From contig CAZGRL010000007.1 in the NCBI GenBank assembly GCA_964528155.1, positions 1 to 64,000 on the forward strand: DNA of 64,000 nucleotides, written 5' to 3'. This document shows, one piece after another, positions 7,865 through 16,475 of the stretch (position 1 is the first letter of the stretch; the number at the start of each line of letters is the position of its first letter). The DNA comes from G001797105 sp964528155. GTDB taxonomy: Bacteria; Chloroflexota; Anaerolineae; Anaerolineales; E44-bin32. The notes under the pieces were generated by a model that saw only the letters and a list, made by a program, of their open reading frames with translations, was not told the origin of the DNA and ran no database searches. Both the position numbers and the translations under genes were made by a program.

Positions 7865-9592
7865 TTACTTCCCATTGGCGAGCAGCTCAGGCCAACGTTC
7901 GATCGCCGAAAGCACCGCCGTGCCTGCGGTCATGCCCAGGCCGCACAACGATGCGTTGGTCATCGTGAAGCCGATGTCCTGCAACGATGCGACATCACCA
8001 TCTCGCGCCTGGCCATCTACCACACGCTCCAGTATCTCGAGCTGCCGCTGCGTCCCGAGCTGACATGGGTAGCACTTGCCGCACGACTCGTGGGCGAAGA
8101 AATGCGCCAGGCTCAGCAGCGTGTGGCGCATGTCTCGACCTCGATTGATCGCCATGACGACACCCGACCCAAGCGGCAGATTGGCGGCGCGCAATCCCTC
8201 GAAACTCATCGGAAGGTCGAGATGCTCAGGCCCAGCAAACGCGCCCGCCGCACCACCCAGAAGCACCGCCTGCAGCTCGCCGACCACACCACCGGCCATC
8301 TTCAACAGGTCGCCTAGAGGCCTGCCGTACGGCACTTCGTAGACACCCGGCCTGGCAACGTCGCCCGACAGGCAGAAGAGCTTGGAACCAGGCGAGTTCT
8401 CCGTCCCCACCGACCGATAGGCGTCCGCCCCGTTTGCCAGGATCCAGGCCGCGGCGCAGAGCGTCTCCACGTTGTTGATCGTCGTCGGCTTGCCGAATAG
8501 ACCGTGGGTCGTCGGGTAAGGCGGCTTCAATCGGGGGAAGCCACGCTTGCCTTCGATCGACTCGAACAGCGCGGTCTCCTCTCCACAGATGTATGCACCT
8601 GCGCCCGACCGTATTTCAACTCCAAACAAATAACCCGAGCCGAGGATGTCCTCGCCCAAGCGGCCTCCCCTTTGGGCGGCCTGTATTGCCTCGGCGAAGA
8701 TGCGTTGCGCTCGTGGGTATTCTCCCCGGATATAAATGAAGCCTGTGCGCGCCCCAACGGCATACCCGGCGACGGTCATTCCTTCCAGCACGAACAGTGG
8801 ATCTCCCTCAAGAAGGATCCGGTCCTTGAACGTGCCCGGTTCCGACTCGTCGGCATTGCACACGACGTATCGCTCTTCACCCGGGGCGGCGGCGGTCATC
8901 TCCCACTTCATGCCGGTGGGAAAGGCTGCCCCACCGCGACCGGAAAGGCCGGCCTTCTTGATCTCATCGACGACCTGGGCGGGAGTGAGCGACTGAAGCG
9001 CCTTGCGAAGTCCTACGTAGCCGCCGTGAGCTTCGTAGGCGGCCACATCCGTCGGGGGGATCACCCCACAGCGTCCGCTCAGCGGGCGTTCGTCCCCACC
9101 GACAAGCCCCAGACCCGCTGCCTTTGGCTCTTCGATCCACTGGCTTGCCCTCGAGGGATCGACGGTAGCGACCGGGACGTCGTCGACAAGGACCGCCGGG
9201 GCGTGGTCGCACAGCCCGAGACAGGGGGCCTCCTCAACCATCCACTCCCCGTCCGGCGTGACCTCGCCCGGCGCCGTTCCGAAGTGCTTGCAGGCGGCGC
9301 TGAGGGCGGCTTTCCCGCCCGCCTGCTCGCAGACCGGGCTTGTGCACACTCGCACGACCTTGCGACCCGCCGGGCGGTTATAGAGCATGCTATAGAACTC
9401 AATCACGCCGTGGATCTCCGCCAGCGGAACCCGCAGCGAGCGACCGATCGCCTCAACCATCGGCTCCGTCAGGTAGCCCAGCTGTCGTTGAGCCTCAAGC
9501 AACACCGGCAAGAGCTGCGTCCGACCGCCCCCGGCGTTCTCCGAAAGCACCGGCTCGAGGAAGGCCAGATCGGTTTGCTCAGATTGTTCCAT
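7865..9592 (-). CDS. Fused NuoE-NuoF-like NADH-binding diaphorase subunit of formate dehydrogenase
   Basis: A 575-aa fusion. The first ~155 residues are a NuoE-type thioredoxin-fold domain with 2Fe-2S ligands in CTSPVC and CLGLC. The rest is NuoF-like: GRGGAAFPTGMKW (NADH site), GAGAYICGEETAL (FMN site) and a C-terminal 4Fe-4S site in ESCGKCYPC plus a later Cys. It should take electrons from the Fe-S subunit and reduce NAD+, making the complex a soluble NAD-dependent formate dehydrogenase. The start at 9592 (MEQSEQ) is preferred over the Met five codons upstream because GAAGGGA lies at the right distance. It is the first gene of the operon; a promoter is seen at 9688-9718. Confidence 0.9.
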   Translation of the reverse strand: MEQSEQTDLAFLEPVLSENAGGGRTQLLPVLLEAQRQLGYLTEPMVEAIGRSLRVPLAEIHGVIEFYSMLYNRPAGRKVVRVCTSPVCEQAGGKAALSAACKHFGTAPGEVTPDGEWMVEEAPCLGLCDHAPAVLVDDVPVATVDPSRASQWIEEPKAAGLGLVGGDERPLSGRCGVIPPTDVAAYEAHGGYVGLRKALQSLTPAQVVDEIKKAGLSGRGGAAFPTGMKWEMTAAAPGEERYVVCNADESEPGTFKDRILLEGDPLFVLEGMTVAGYAVGARTGFIYIRGEYPRAQRIFAEAIQAAQRGGRLGEDILGSGYLFGVEIRSGAGAYICGEETALFESIEGKRGFPRLKPPYPTTHGLFGKPTTINNVETLCAAAWILANGADAYRSVGTENSPGSKLFCLSGDVARPGVYEVPYGRPLGDLLKMAGGVVGELQAVLLGGAAGAFAGPEHLDLPMSFEGLRAANLPLGSGVVMAINRGRDMRHTLLSLAHFFAHESCGKCYPCQLGTQRQLEILERVVDGQARDGDVASLQDIGFTMTNASLCGLGMTAGTAVLSAIERWPELLANGK

Positions 9593-9687
9593 GTTGTCCC
9601 TTCTCATCTGCGACTTGCGGCATGCCAGCTCCGAACGGGGGACCCGAATGAAGGGGTTCTTGAAAGAGGGCTCGCGCTTATTCGACC

Positions 9688-9718
9688 ATTATAGCCCGGC
9701 TCGTGGCGGGCGGTTCAA
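9688..9718 (-). promoter_or_regulatory. Candidate promoter of the formate dehydrogenase operon
   Basis: On the minus strand TTGAAC (plus 9713-9718) and a consensus TATAAT (plus 9688-9693) are separated by 19 bp, slightly long. Predicted transcription start is near 9681, about 90 nt before the diaphorase gene. No further gene is visible in 9719-10179, only the long hairpin at 10068-10124. Confidence 0.5.
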
Positions 9719-10067
9719 TTCGGAACAGGGCCGGGGATTGTCGCCCAGACACGCTGACAGCTCGATGGATCCGTCACACCGCTCCGCCTACCGGCATCAG
9801 CAGCCCTCAAGCTATCCCACTCGTCCGGCAGGGTCAAGTTACAGACGTCGGACATTTGGGTGTGAATTCGGACACCATGCCCCTTCGGTCGGACCGTGCC
9901 CCGCACGGTGACCGGACAACTTGGAACCGCTTCGGGCTTCCCACCCCACCTCCGGCATGGCTCCTCTCCTTGACGCAGAGCGACCTCACCACCTTCCGGC
10001 CTCCCTTGTCCTCCACAAGTCTCGCCCCAGGTTGAGTTTCACTGCGCCTAGCCGTTCTCAGAGGAGA

Positions 10068-10124
10068 TAGGCGAATTTGGATTGGTTGGGCGGCTCCGCC
10101 GCCCAACCAATCCAAATCCGCCTA
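10068..10124. repeat. Long intergenic hairpin A (27-bp stem)
   Basis: A 27-bp inverted repeat with a single mismatch (arms 10068-10094 and 10098-10124) and a TCC loop; the tip reads GGGCGGC-TCC-GCCGCCC. It lies between two divergent transcription units, about 55 bp upstream of the kinase promoter, and has no T-tract. One of a family of similar structures in this window. Confidence 0.85.
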
Positions 10125-10179
10125 GTCTGCTCCGCGGCGTACAACATGCCGCCGGGCACACCCTGGCCGTTAAGAATGA

Positions 10180-10208
10180 TTGACCGCCGTTATTGGAGCG
10201 GATACAAT
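10180..10208 (+). promoter_or_regulatory. Sigma70-type promoter giving a leaderless kinase mRNA
   Basis: TTGACC (10180-10185), 17-bp spacer, TACAAT (10203-10208). The ATG at 10216 begins 8 bases after the -10 box, where transcription itself should start, and there is no ribosome binding site, so the mRNA is probably leaderless. Confidence 0.7.
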
Positions 10209-10215
10209 CGAACCC

Positions 10216-12231
10216 ATGGTTCTTCCCTTGGGCTCGACACTCCACGATCGCTATCGAATCGACGGCCAACTTGGCAAAGGCGGGATGGGGGCCGTCTATC
10301 TGGCCTTCGACCAGACCTTGCAGATTCGCGTTGCCCTCAAGGAGAACCTCAACCCCAACCCCGAATCCGAGCGCCAGTTCCAGCGCGAAGCCACCCTCCT
10401 GGCGAGTCTGCGACACCCCAATCTTCCCCGCGTGACCGATCACTTCGTCCTCGAACAGCGCCAGTATCTAGTGATGGACTACATCGAGGGGGTCGATCTG
10501 CACACGCGGATCGCCAACCAGCCGGCGTCTGTCAGAGAGGTCCTGGCATGGGCGGACAGCCTGTGCGATGCGCTGTCCTATCTACACAGCCGCCAGCCGC
10601 CCGTCATTCACCGCGACATCAAGCCAGCCAACATTAAACTCCAACCGGATGGTAACGTCGTCCTGGTAGATTTCGGCATCGCCAAGGTCTTCGACCACGC
10701 GCAGACCTCGACCGGCGCCCGCGGACTAACACCCGGCTTCTCCCCACCTGAACAGTACGGTGGACAACGCACCGACGCGCGCAGTGATCAATACGCGTTG
10801 GCAGCGACGATTTACACCTTGCTGACGCGTCATCCGCCCATCGACAGCATCAACCGGATGCTCGAGAAGGAGCCGTTGGTTCCGATCCGCAGCCTGAACC
10901 CCTCGGTGCCGGAGATGGTCGACTCAGCCATCACGCGCGCCCTGTCACTCCAACAGAGCGGCCGTTTCGCCGACATCTCCACTTTCCGCAAGGCGCTGAA
11001 GGGTGAAACCGCCCAAATCCCGGTTGTCCAGCCGACGTTGAAGCCTGAGCCGGCGGAACGTCCCCGGCGAAGCATGGCTCTGTTCGCCGGGATGGGGGCC
11101 GTCGGCGCCCTGGGGTTGTTGGGCGTCGTGGCCGTCGCCTTGCTCCTCATCTTCCGACCGTTTTCGAGCGGGACGGCCGCGGCGGCGACGGCCACCTCGC
11201 CCCCAGCGACGGCTGCCCTCCCGTCTGAAATCCCCGCCGCGACTCTGCCACCGGCAACGCCTATTCCTCCAACCGCCGCGCCGACCTTGGCGCCGACGGA
11301 AGAACCGACTCTCGAACCCACGACCGTGCAGGTGTTGGCCGGCGGCGGAGGAGAGATCGCCTTTGTGACCGATCGCGAAGACGGCCACACACTTCAGGTG
11401 TGGCTGATGAATCCGGACGGGAGTAGCCCGAGGCAGCTCACCTTCGGCCCGGGCGACAAGACTCAGCCGCGCTGGTCTCCCGACGGAACCCGCCTGCTGT
11501 ATGTAGCGCCGGGGGCGAACGATGCCAGCGGAGCGACGCTGGGCTTCGACATCTGGGTGATCAACCTCGATGGGTCGGGACCGACTGACCTGACCCGAAG
11601 CGTCGGCGACGAGTCTGACCCTATTTGGTCACCGGACGGCTCCCGCATCGCCTTCACCAGCGATCGGATCAACGACCTCGCTCAGGTCTTCATATCACCG
11701 ATCAAGTGTGAACCGATCCCGGCCTCATGCACGGCCGAGAAGCCTACCAATCTCTCCGCCGGATTTGCCGTGGAGTCTTCCCCGGCCTGGTCCCCCGACG
11801 GGACGACGATCGCCGTGAGTGCGTCGATCAACGGCGCGCCGGGGCGGATCTTCCTGCGAAGTCCGACGCCGGGCGAGCCGAAGAAGTTCGATCGCCGCGA
11901 CAAGATCATCGGCGCCTACGATCTCGTATGGTCACCCGATAGCAAACTGCTGGCCTTCACCTGGCGCCAGCCCACCATGAACGAGATCTACCTCGCCCAG
12001 ATTGACAACCCCGGCGCCGATCCCACCCGGCTCACCGACAGCCTCGGCAACAAGGAACCATCCTTCTCGCCCGACGGTAACTGGATCGTCTTCACTTCGA
12101 CGCGCAATCAGAACCCCGAGGTTTACATCATGGCCATCAGCGGGGCGGGGCAGGAGAACCTGACGAATTACACCGGCAGAGACATGCAACCTGCCTGGCA
12201 GCCACCGGTGAAGCCCGCACCCAACCAATAG
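10216..12231 (+). CDS. Membrane Ser/Thr protein kinase with extracellular PD40 beta-propeller
   Basis: A 671-aa PknB-type receptor kinase. Kinase domain about 10-270: glycine loop GKGGMGAVY, Lys in VALKE, catalytic HRDIKPANIK, VDFGIAK and APE-like PPEQYGG. A transmembrane helix lies near 297-318, then a Pro/Thr/Ala-rich linker to about 370. The C-terminal part is a TolB-like propeller with repeated PD40 signatures (WSPDGTRLLY, WSPDGSRIAF, WSPDGTTIAV, WSPDSKLLAF, FSPDGNWIVF). The kinase is cytoplasmic and the propeller external. The start was set at 10216 because an upstream in-frame codon falls inside the promoter. It stands alone as a monocistron; ligand and substrates are unknown. Confidence 0.9.
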   Translation: MVLPLGSTLHDRYRIDGQLGKGGMGAVYLAFDQTLQIRVALKENLNPNPESERQFQREATLLASLRHPNLPRVTDHFVLEQRQYLVMDYIEGVDLHTRIANQPASVREVLAWADSLCDALSYLHSRQPPVIHRDIKPANIKLQPDGNVVLVDFGIAKVFDHAQTSTGARGLTPGFSPPEQYGGQRTDARSDQYALAATIYTLLTRHPPIDSINRMLEKEPLVPIRSLNPSVPEMVDSAITRALSLQQSGRFADISTFRKALKGETAQIPVVQPTLKPEPAERPRRSMALFAGMGAVGALGLLGVVAVALLLIFRPFSSGTAAAATATSPPATAALPSEIPAATLPPATPIPPTAAPTLAPTEEPTLEPTTVQVLAGGGGEIAFVTDREDGHTLQVWLMNPDGSSPRQLTFGPGDKTQPRWSPDGTRLLYVAPGANDASGATLGFDIWVINLDGSGPTDLTRSVGDESDPIWSPDGSRIAFTSDRINDLAQVFISPIKCEPIPASCTAEKPTNLSAGFAVESSPAWSPDGTTIAVSASINGAPGRIFLRSPTPGEPKKFDRRDKIIGAYDLVWSPDSKLLAFTWRQPTMNEIYLAQIDNPGADPTRLTDSLGNKEPSFSPDGNWIVFTSTRNQNPEVYIMAISGAGQENLTNYTGRDMQPAWQPPVKPAPNQ

Positions 12232-12348
12232 CCGCAGCACAAGCCGGATTCCTCCCCACGGCGCCCCCGGCCGGCAAACATATTCAACTGGATTCATACA
12301 TGCAGGGTTGAGTTGTGCCGAAGCGCATGATTCTCTCCGCGCCTCGGT

Positions 12349-15270
12349 TCAGCGCGTGACGTCGATCATCACCTGCTGGCTCTCAGATAAGTTGCCTGCG
12401 GCATCATAGGCGCGGACGAAGAAGACGTGCTCACCGATCGTCGTTGGGTTCCAGCGGATCGAATACGGCGCTGAGTCGAGCGTCTTTTGCATCTTGCCGT
12501 CGATGAAGAAATCGATTCGCGCGATAGACAGGTCGTCGCTGGCCTCGACCTGGAAGCTCACATCCCCATCGCTTGCCAACGAGATCACCTGTCCCGAATA
12601 AGGCAGAACGATCTGCACCTCAGGTGGGCGATTGTCGATCGTCACCAGGGCGGCCGCGGTCGAAACCTGGCCTCCCTGGCGAACAACGACCAGCTGCAGT
12701 GTGTACAATCCGGACAAACCGGTTGTATCCCACGCCCCCAGGCTGCCTCTCTCCACCGGCTCCGTCGCGTCCGAGCCGATCTGAAACCAGCGCGTCGGGT
12801 TCAGGCCAGCGCCGTACTGCAAACGGTAATACTCGAAGTCGTCCGGATGAGCCTCGCCCAGCACGTTTTGTCTCCCGCGGACATAGTCAAAGTTGTCCGG
12901 GGTTGTAATCCGCACGTCCGCGGAAGCGGCCGGTGTCTCAACCAGAGGATCATATTCCTCCGGCGGTTGGGGAAGCTCGACCTGCCTCGCCCAATCCATC
13001 GCCTCGGGTGGCGGGATCAGGTACACACGCTCTTCAACTTGATCGATCGGCGTGAAGAGAGTCGCCAGCTTCCCGGTCTCGCGATTGATCCGGTAAGGCT
13101 GATACAGGTTGTCGTAGTGTGTTGGCTCCATTCCCTGAGGAAAGATTTCACGCACGACCTGGGGGCAGTACGCCGTCGGCAGCAAGCCCGAAGGATCGCA
13201 CACATTGATCTCGCTCACACCGGGGGGAATGGGCCACGCTTCCGCCCCGACGTCCCGCGAGGCGTAGCGGATCAGGGCGTGCCAGATCGGCGCCGCACCA
13301 TTCTTCGGTTCGACTCCCTCGAGATGTCCACTCTGCTCGCTTCCAACCCACACGCCCACGGCCAGCCGCGTCGTGAATCCCACCGTCCAGGCTCCACGCC
13401 CGTCTGGTGACATCCCCGCCATGGCCGCCGCCGGGCGGCCAATCTCCAGGGGGTTTGGTTGGCCCATTGTCGACCAGCGCGCCGCCTCGTCGCTCAGCGC
13501 GTCTGCCATCAAGTAGGCCAGTTGAGGGCTCACCACAGACCTTTCGCTCAGGTGGAGGCCGTAGATGACCTCGCCCGAAGCATCTTCAACACGGACGACA
13601 ATTACCGGGTCCAGACTGCGGTAGCCGGATCGGAGCTTGTCAGGCGGGATGGGTACACCAACCATCTGGCCCTGGACCGCCCAGACCCCGTAGGCATATG
13701 TCAGATCGAGCAAGTTGCTTTCTGCGTCCTCGATCAGCCCGTCAGGTGTGGGATCCGAAGACGGGTCGGCCAAGGCCTGCAGGCCCATCTGGTGAGCGGT
13801 CCGGAGGACATTGTCGACGCCGGCCAGCCTGGCCGTCTCGGCACCGGCCGCTTCGTAAGAATTCGCCAGCGCCGTCCGCATTCGAACCGGTCCGTGGTAG
13901 CGCGCACTGATTTCTTCCGATGTGAGTTGTGCCGAGCCTTCGCCGGCGCTTTGCGAAGGCACATCCACGACCATCGTCGCCGGGGCGTATCCGCGAGCGA
14001 AGGCAGTCAAGTAGATCAGCGGAGAAAATGCATTCCCCGTCAGGTGCATGGAAGTTGCCGGGCCGATCATGCCCAGGATTTGGCCGCGAGTTGGATCCAG
14101 GACGACGATGGCGCTTTGGTCGATCCCGTGATCGACGTCCGAATCGCTCGGCCGGAGAGGCGGGAGCAGACCGGCTGCGACGCAGGTCGAACCATCCGCC
14201 GCCGGTTCCAGGGTTCCGGGGTCGCCGCCTCCCATCCGCGCTAGGTGGGTGGCGGATGTGCATTCGGCCTGCATCTGCAGATCGTAGTCGATGGTCGTGA
14301 CCACCGTCAGACCGCCGTGCGATTGGGCCCCCGGCCCGAGGAGCTTGTCCAGGCTGTCCCAGACCACCTGCATGAAAGCGGGCGCTTCGAGATCCGCCGC
14401 CGCGTTGGGCGACGCGGGAGAGGTCGGCACCGTCAACGCCGAGGCTGCCCCCGCTTCGGTAATGAAGCCCATGTCCCGCATCCGTCGAATCACCTCGCCC
14501 CCGCGCGCCTTGGCCGGTCCAGGTGCATCGAGCGGATTGAGGGTCGGGTCGAGGGCGACGGCTGCCAGCGTCGCGGTCTCAGCCAGGCTAAGTTCGCTGG
14601 CGTGCTTTCCGAAGTAGACCAGGCCGGCGGCATCGAGCCCGAAGGTCATGTGCCCATAAGGCGTGCTGTTCAGGTACCATGCCAGCAGACGTTCAGGCGG
14701 GTAGCTCTCGACCAGCTCACCCGTGAGCAGACCGGTGCGGGTGTTGCGAACGAGCGACGAGCGGCGACTGTCCTCCAGCGGCTGCAGCAGATTCTCAGCC
14801 AGGCGGCGGGTGATCGATTCCATCGCCGAGTTGATCGCCGCCTCCTCACGGATCGTCCCAGTTGACGCCAGTCCTGATGCGACACCGCCCCCACTGAGGG
14901 GAAGGCTCTCCACGGCGATCGTCGCCGCCTCGGCATAGCCCGATCCGGCGCCTGAGGGCAACCTGTCAACGGGATACCAGCGCCTGTCCACGGCCAACGG
15001 ATTAATGGCTTCGTAGAGCAGGTGCGTCCCGCTCCGGTCATAGACCCTTACCGGCTGGAACAGACCATCCGCTTGGAAGACTTGTTCGATCGACTGGGCC
15101 CCCGGCAGATTTGCCGTCAGATCGCCGTACGCCATGGCCGACAGCGGTCCGGCAGTTCCGACAACGAAGACGAGCGCAATGCCCAGGAGGATCATGCGCC
15201 CGCTCGGCCACGTCGGCCCGGCCGGCCCTCGACGTCTTCGAAATCGAACGATCTGCTTGGCAGAAGGCAT
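12349..15270 (-). CDS. Degenerate class A penicillin-binding protein (probable pseudoenzyme) with C-terminal Ig-like domain
   Basis: A 973-aa protein with PBP1a layout: short basic cytoplasmic tail, one membrane helix (about 26-47), GT51-like region (about 60-260), transpeptidase-like region (about 310-690) and a C-terminal region ending in a bacterial Ig-like domain (about 880-970). Catalytic motifs are lost. The GT51 EDxxFxxH region reads VESLPLSGG, and the RKxxE position reads RNTRT. The SxxK tetrad is replaced by GNAFSP, where active homologues have GSxFKP; SxN reads SYE; and KTGT reads MAGM. Flanking structural motifs such as YLNSTPYGHMTFGLDAAG and GRGAWTVGFTTRLAVGVWVG remain clear, and the frame is open throughout. 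A scaffold or regulatory role in wall synthesis is inferred. Its promoter predicts a leaderless mRNA. Confidence 0.85.
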   Translation of the reverse strand: MPSAKQIVRFRRRRGPAGPTWPSGRMILLGIALVFVVGTAGPLSAMAYGDLTANLPGAQSIEQVFQADGLFQPVRVYDRSGTHLLYEAINPLAVDRRWYPVDRLPSGAGSGYAEAATIAVESLPLSGGGVASGLASTGTIREEAAINSAMESITRRLAENLLQPLEDSRRSSLVRNTRTGLLTGELVESYPPERLLAWYLNSTPYGHMTFGLDAAGLVYFGKHASELSLAETATLAAVALDPTLNPLDAPGPAKARGGEVIRRMRDMGFITEAGAASALTVPTSPASPNAAADLEAPAFMQVVWDSLDKLLGPGAQSHGGLTVVTTIDYDLQMQAECTSATHLARMGGGDPGTLEPAADGSTCVAAGLLPPLRPSDSDVDHGIDQSAIVVLDPTRGQILGMIGPATSMHLTGNAFSPLIYLTAFARGYAPATMVVDVPSQSAGEGSAQLTSEEISARYHGPVRMRTALANSYEAAGAETARLAGVDNVLRTAHQMGLQALADPSSDPTPDGLIEDAESNLLDLTYAYGVWAVQGQMVGVPIPPDKLRSGYRSLDPVIVVRVEDASGEVIYGLHLSERSVVSPQLAYLMADALSDEAARWSTMGQPNPLEIGRPAAAMAGMSPDGRGAWTVGFTTRLAVGVWVGSEQSGHLEGVEPKNGAAPIWHALIRYASRDVGAEAWPIPPGVSEINVCDPSGLLPTAYCPQVVREIFPQGMEPTHYDNLYQPYRINRETGKLATLFTPIDQVEERVYLIPPPEAMDWARQVELPQPPEEYDPLVETPAASADVRITTPDNFDYVRGRQNVLGEAHPDDFEYYRLQYGAGLNPTRWFQIGSDATEPVERGSLGAWDTTGLSGLYTLQLVVVRQGGQVSTAAALVTIDNRPPEVQIVLPYSGQVISLASDGDVSFQVEASDDLSIARIDFFIDGKMQKTLDSAPYSIRWNPTTIGEHVFFVRAYDAAGNLSESQQVMIDVTR

Positions 15271-15276
15271 GGGCCG

Positions 15277-15304
15277 ATTCTACCCCTGTGTTTGTCCTGG
15301 CCAA
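15277..15304 (-). promoter_or_regulatory. Promoter of the PBP-like gene (leaderless)
   Basis: On the minus strand TTGGCC (plus 15299-15304), 16-bp spacer, TAGAAT (plus 15277-15282). Only six bases separate the -10 box from the ATG at 15270, so transcription should start at or next to the initiation codon. There is no ribosome binding site. Confidence 0.6.
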
Positions 15305-15449
15305 CTCATCCCGCGCCCGACCTGCGGCCAGACAGTGCCGGTATAATCCATGCAATTCGCATGCCGCCTACGGTCAGCGGTTTTTGCTTCATATGTCCGT
15401 CACGTGCCCCGACTGAGAGTCCCGGCCACCGCAGGGAACGCCATCCGAC

Positions 15450-16220
15450 ATGACCACCACCGAGAAAGCTGAGCGGATCTCTCCCGCAACCGCCGTGTGC
15501 GAGGTGAAGCGCCTTGGTTTGATCCCGTACAGCCAGGCCTGGACCCTTCAGAACCAGCTGGCGGACGAGATCGCCCGAGGCATCCGCCCGGCCACCCTGC
15601 TCCTCCTCGAGCATCCGCACACGTTCACCTTCGGCCGACGAGGTCAGGCGAGCAACCTGCTCTGGGACGAGGCCGAGTTGGACCGGCGTGGCGTGGAGGT
15701 GCATTGGGTGGATCGAGGCGGGGACGTAACCTATCACGGCCCGGGACAGCTCGTCGGCTACCCGTTGTTCCCGTTGGGCAAGATCGAGCCATCCGGCCGT
15801 CTTCCCCAGAGGGACTTCGTCGGCTACCTGCGCAAGGTCGAGGACGCCCTGATCCGGGCCATGTCACGCTTCGGATTGGTGAGTGGCCAGATCCCCGGAC
15901 TGACTGGGGTGTGGATTCAGCCCGACGTCGCCTCTCGCTGCGTCCACTGTCCTCCAGCCGCCCGACGCAAACCATCGAAGCTCGCATCGATAGGGGTGAA
16001 GATTGACGTGCATGGGATCAGCCGGCACGGCTTCGCGCTCAATGTCGATCCGGACATGAGCTACTGGAATGGGATCGTACCTTGCGGTCTGACCGAGTAC
16101 CCCATGGTCAGTCTGGCGGAGGTGGTCGATCCGGCGCCTTCGATGGAGGCGGTCATCGAAGCCGTGATCGGGGGATTTGAGAATGCGTTCGGCCTGACGT
16201 TGATCGATCGGGCGTTCTGA
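15450..16220 (+). CDS. lipB: Octanoyltransferase LipB
   Basis: LipB moves octanoate from acyl carrier protein to the lipoyl domains of 2-oxoacid dehydrogenases and the glycine cleavage H protein. The protein is 256 aa, slightly longer than usual. Motifs: RRGQASNLL near the N-terminus; the signature RGGDVTYHGPGQLVGYPL around 90-107; LASIGVKID with the active-site Lys; HGFALNV; and IVPCGL with the active-site Cys. An insertion around 150-180 carries CVHCPPAARRK, not typical of the family. A consensus -10 box (TATAAT, 15342-15347) lies upstream without an obvious -35. The gene is divergent from the PBP-like gene. No lipA is in the window. Confidence 0.93.
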   Translation: MTTTEKAERISPATAVCEVKRLGLIPYSQAWTLQNQLADEIARGIRPATLLLLEHPHTFTFGRRGQASNLLWDEAELDRRGVEVHWVDRGGDVTYHGPGQLVGYPLFPLGKIEPSGRLPQRDFVGYLRKVEDALIRAMSRFGLVSGQIPGLTGVWIQPDVASRCVHCPPAARRKPSKLASIGVKIDVHGISRHGFALNVDPDMSYWNGIVPCGLTEYPMVSLAEVVDPAPSMEAVIEAVIGGFENAFGLTLIDRAF

Positions 16221-16475
16221 CCAAGGCATACCGCGGCCATCGGCCCCGGCCGCGAGATTCCTCATGAATCCATCTTCCGTTGTGATCCTGGAACCGGGCT
16301 TCCGATTGGTCCGGCGCCGGCGTCACGCCGCGCCAGCGTCCGGCGGCGCGACTCAGTCTGACAAGCCGGTCGCGGCACGATTCTGGCATCACGTCCTCTG
16401 CTTGCCCTCTTGCGCCTGTGAATGCCCCGTTCCTGTTGTTGAGCTGCGCGGCCGAACCGGAAGGATGGCACATCG

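Noticed and set aside
8504..9694. A 396-codon plus-strand open frame inside the formate dehydrogenase operon
   Set aside because: It is antisense to the NuoEF fusion, Arg/His-rich, and has no ribosome binding site or domain.
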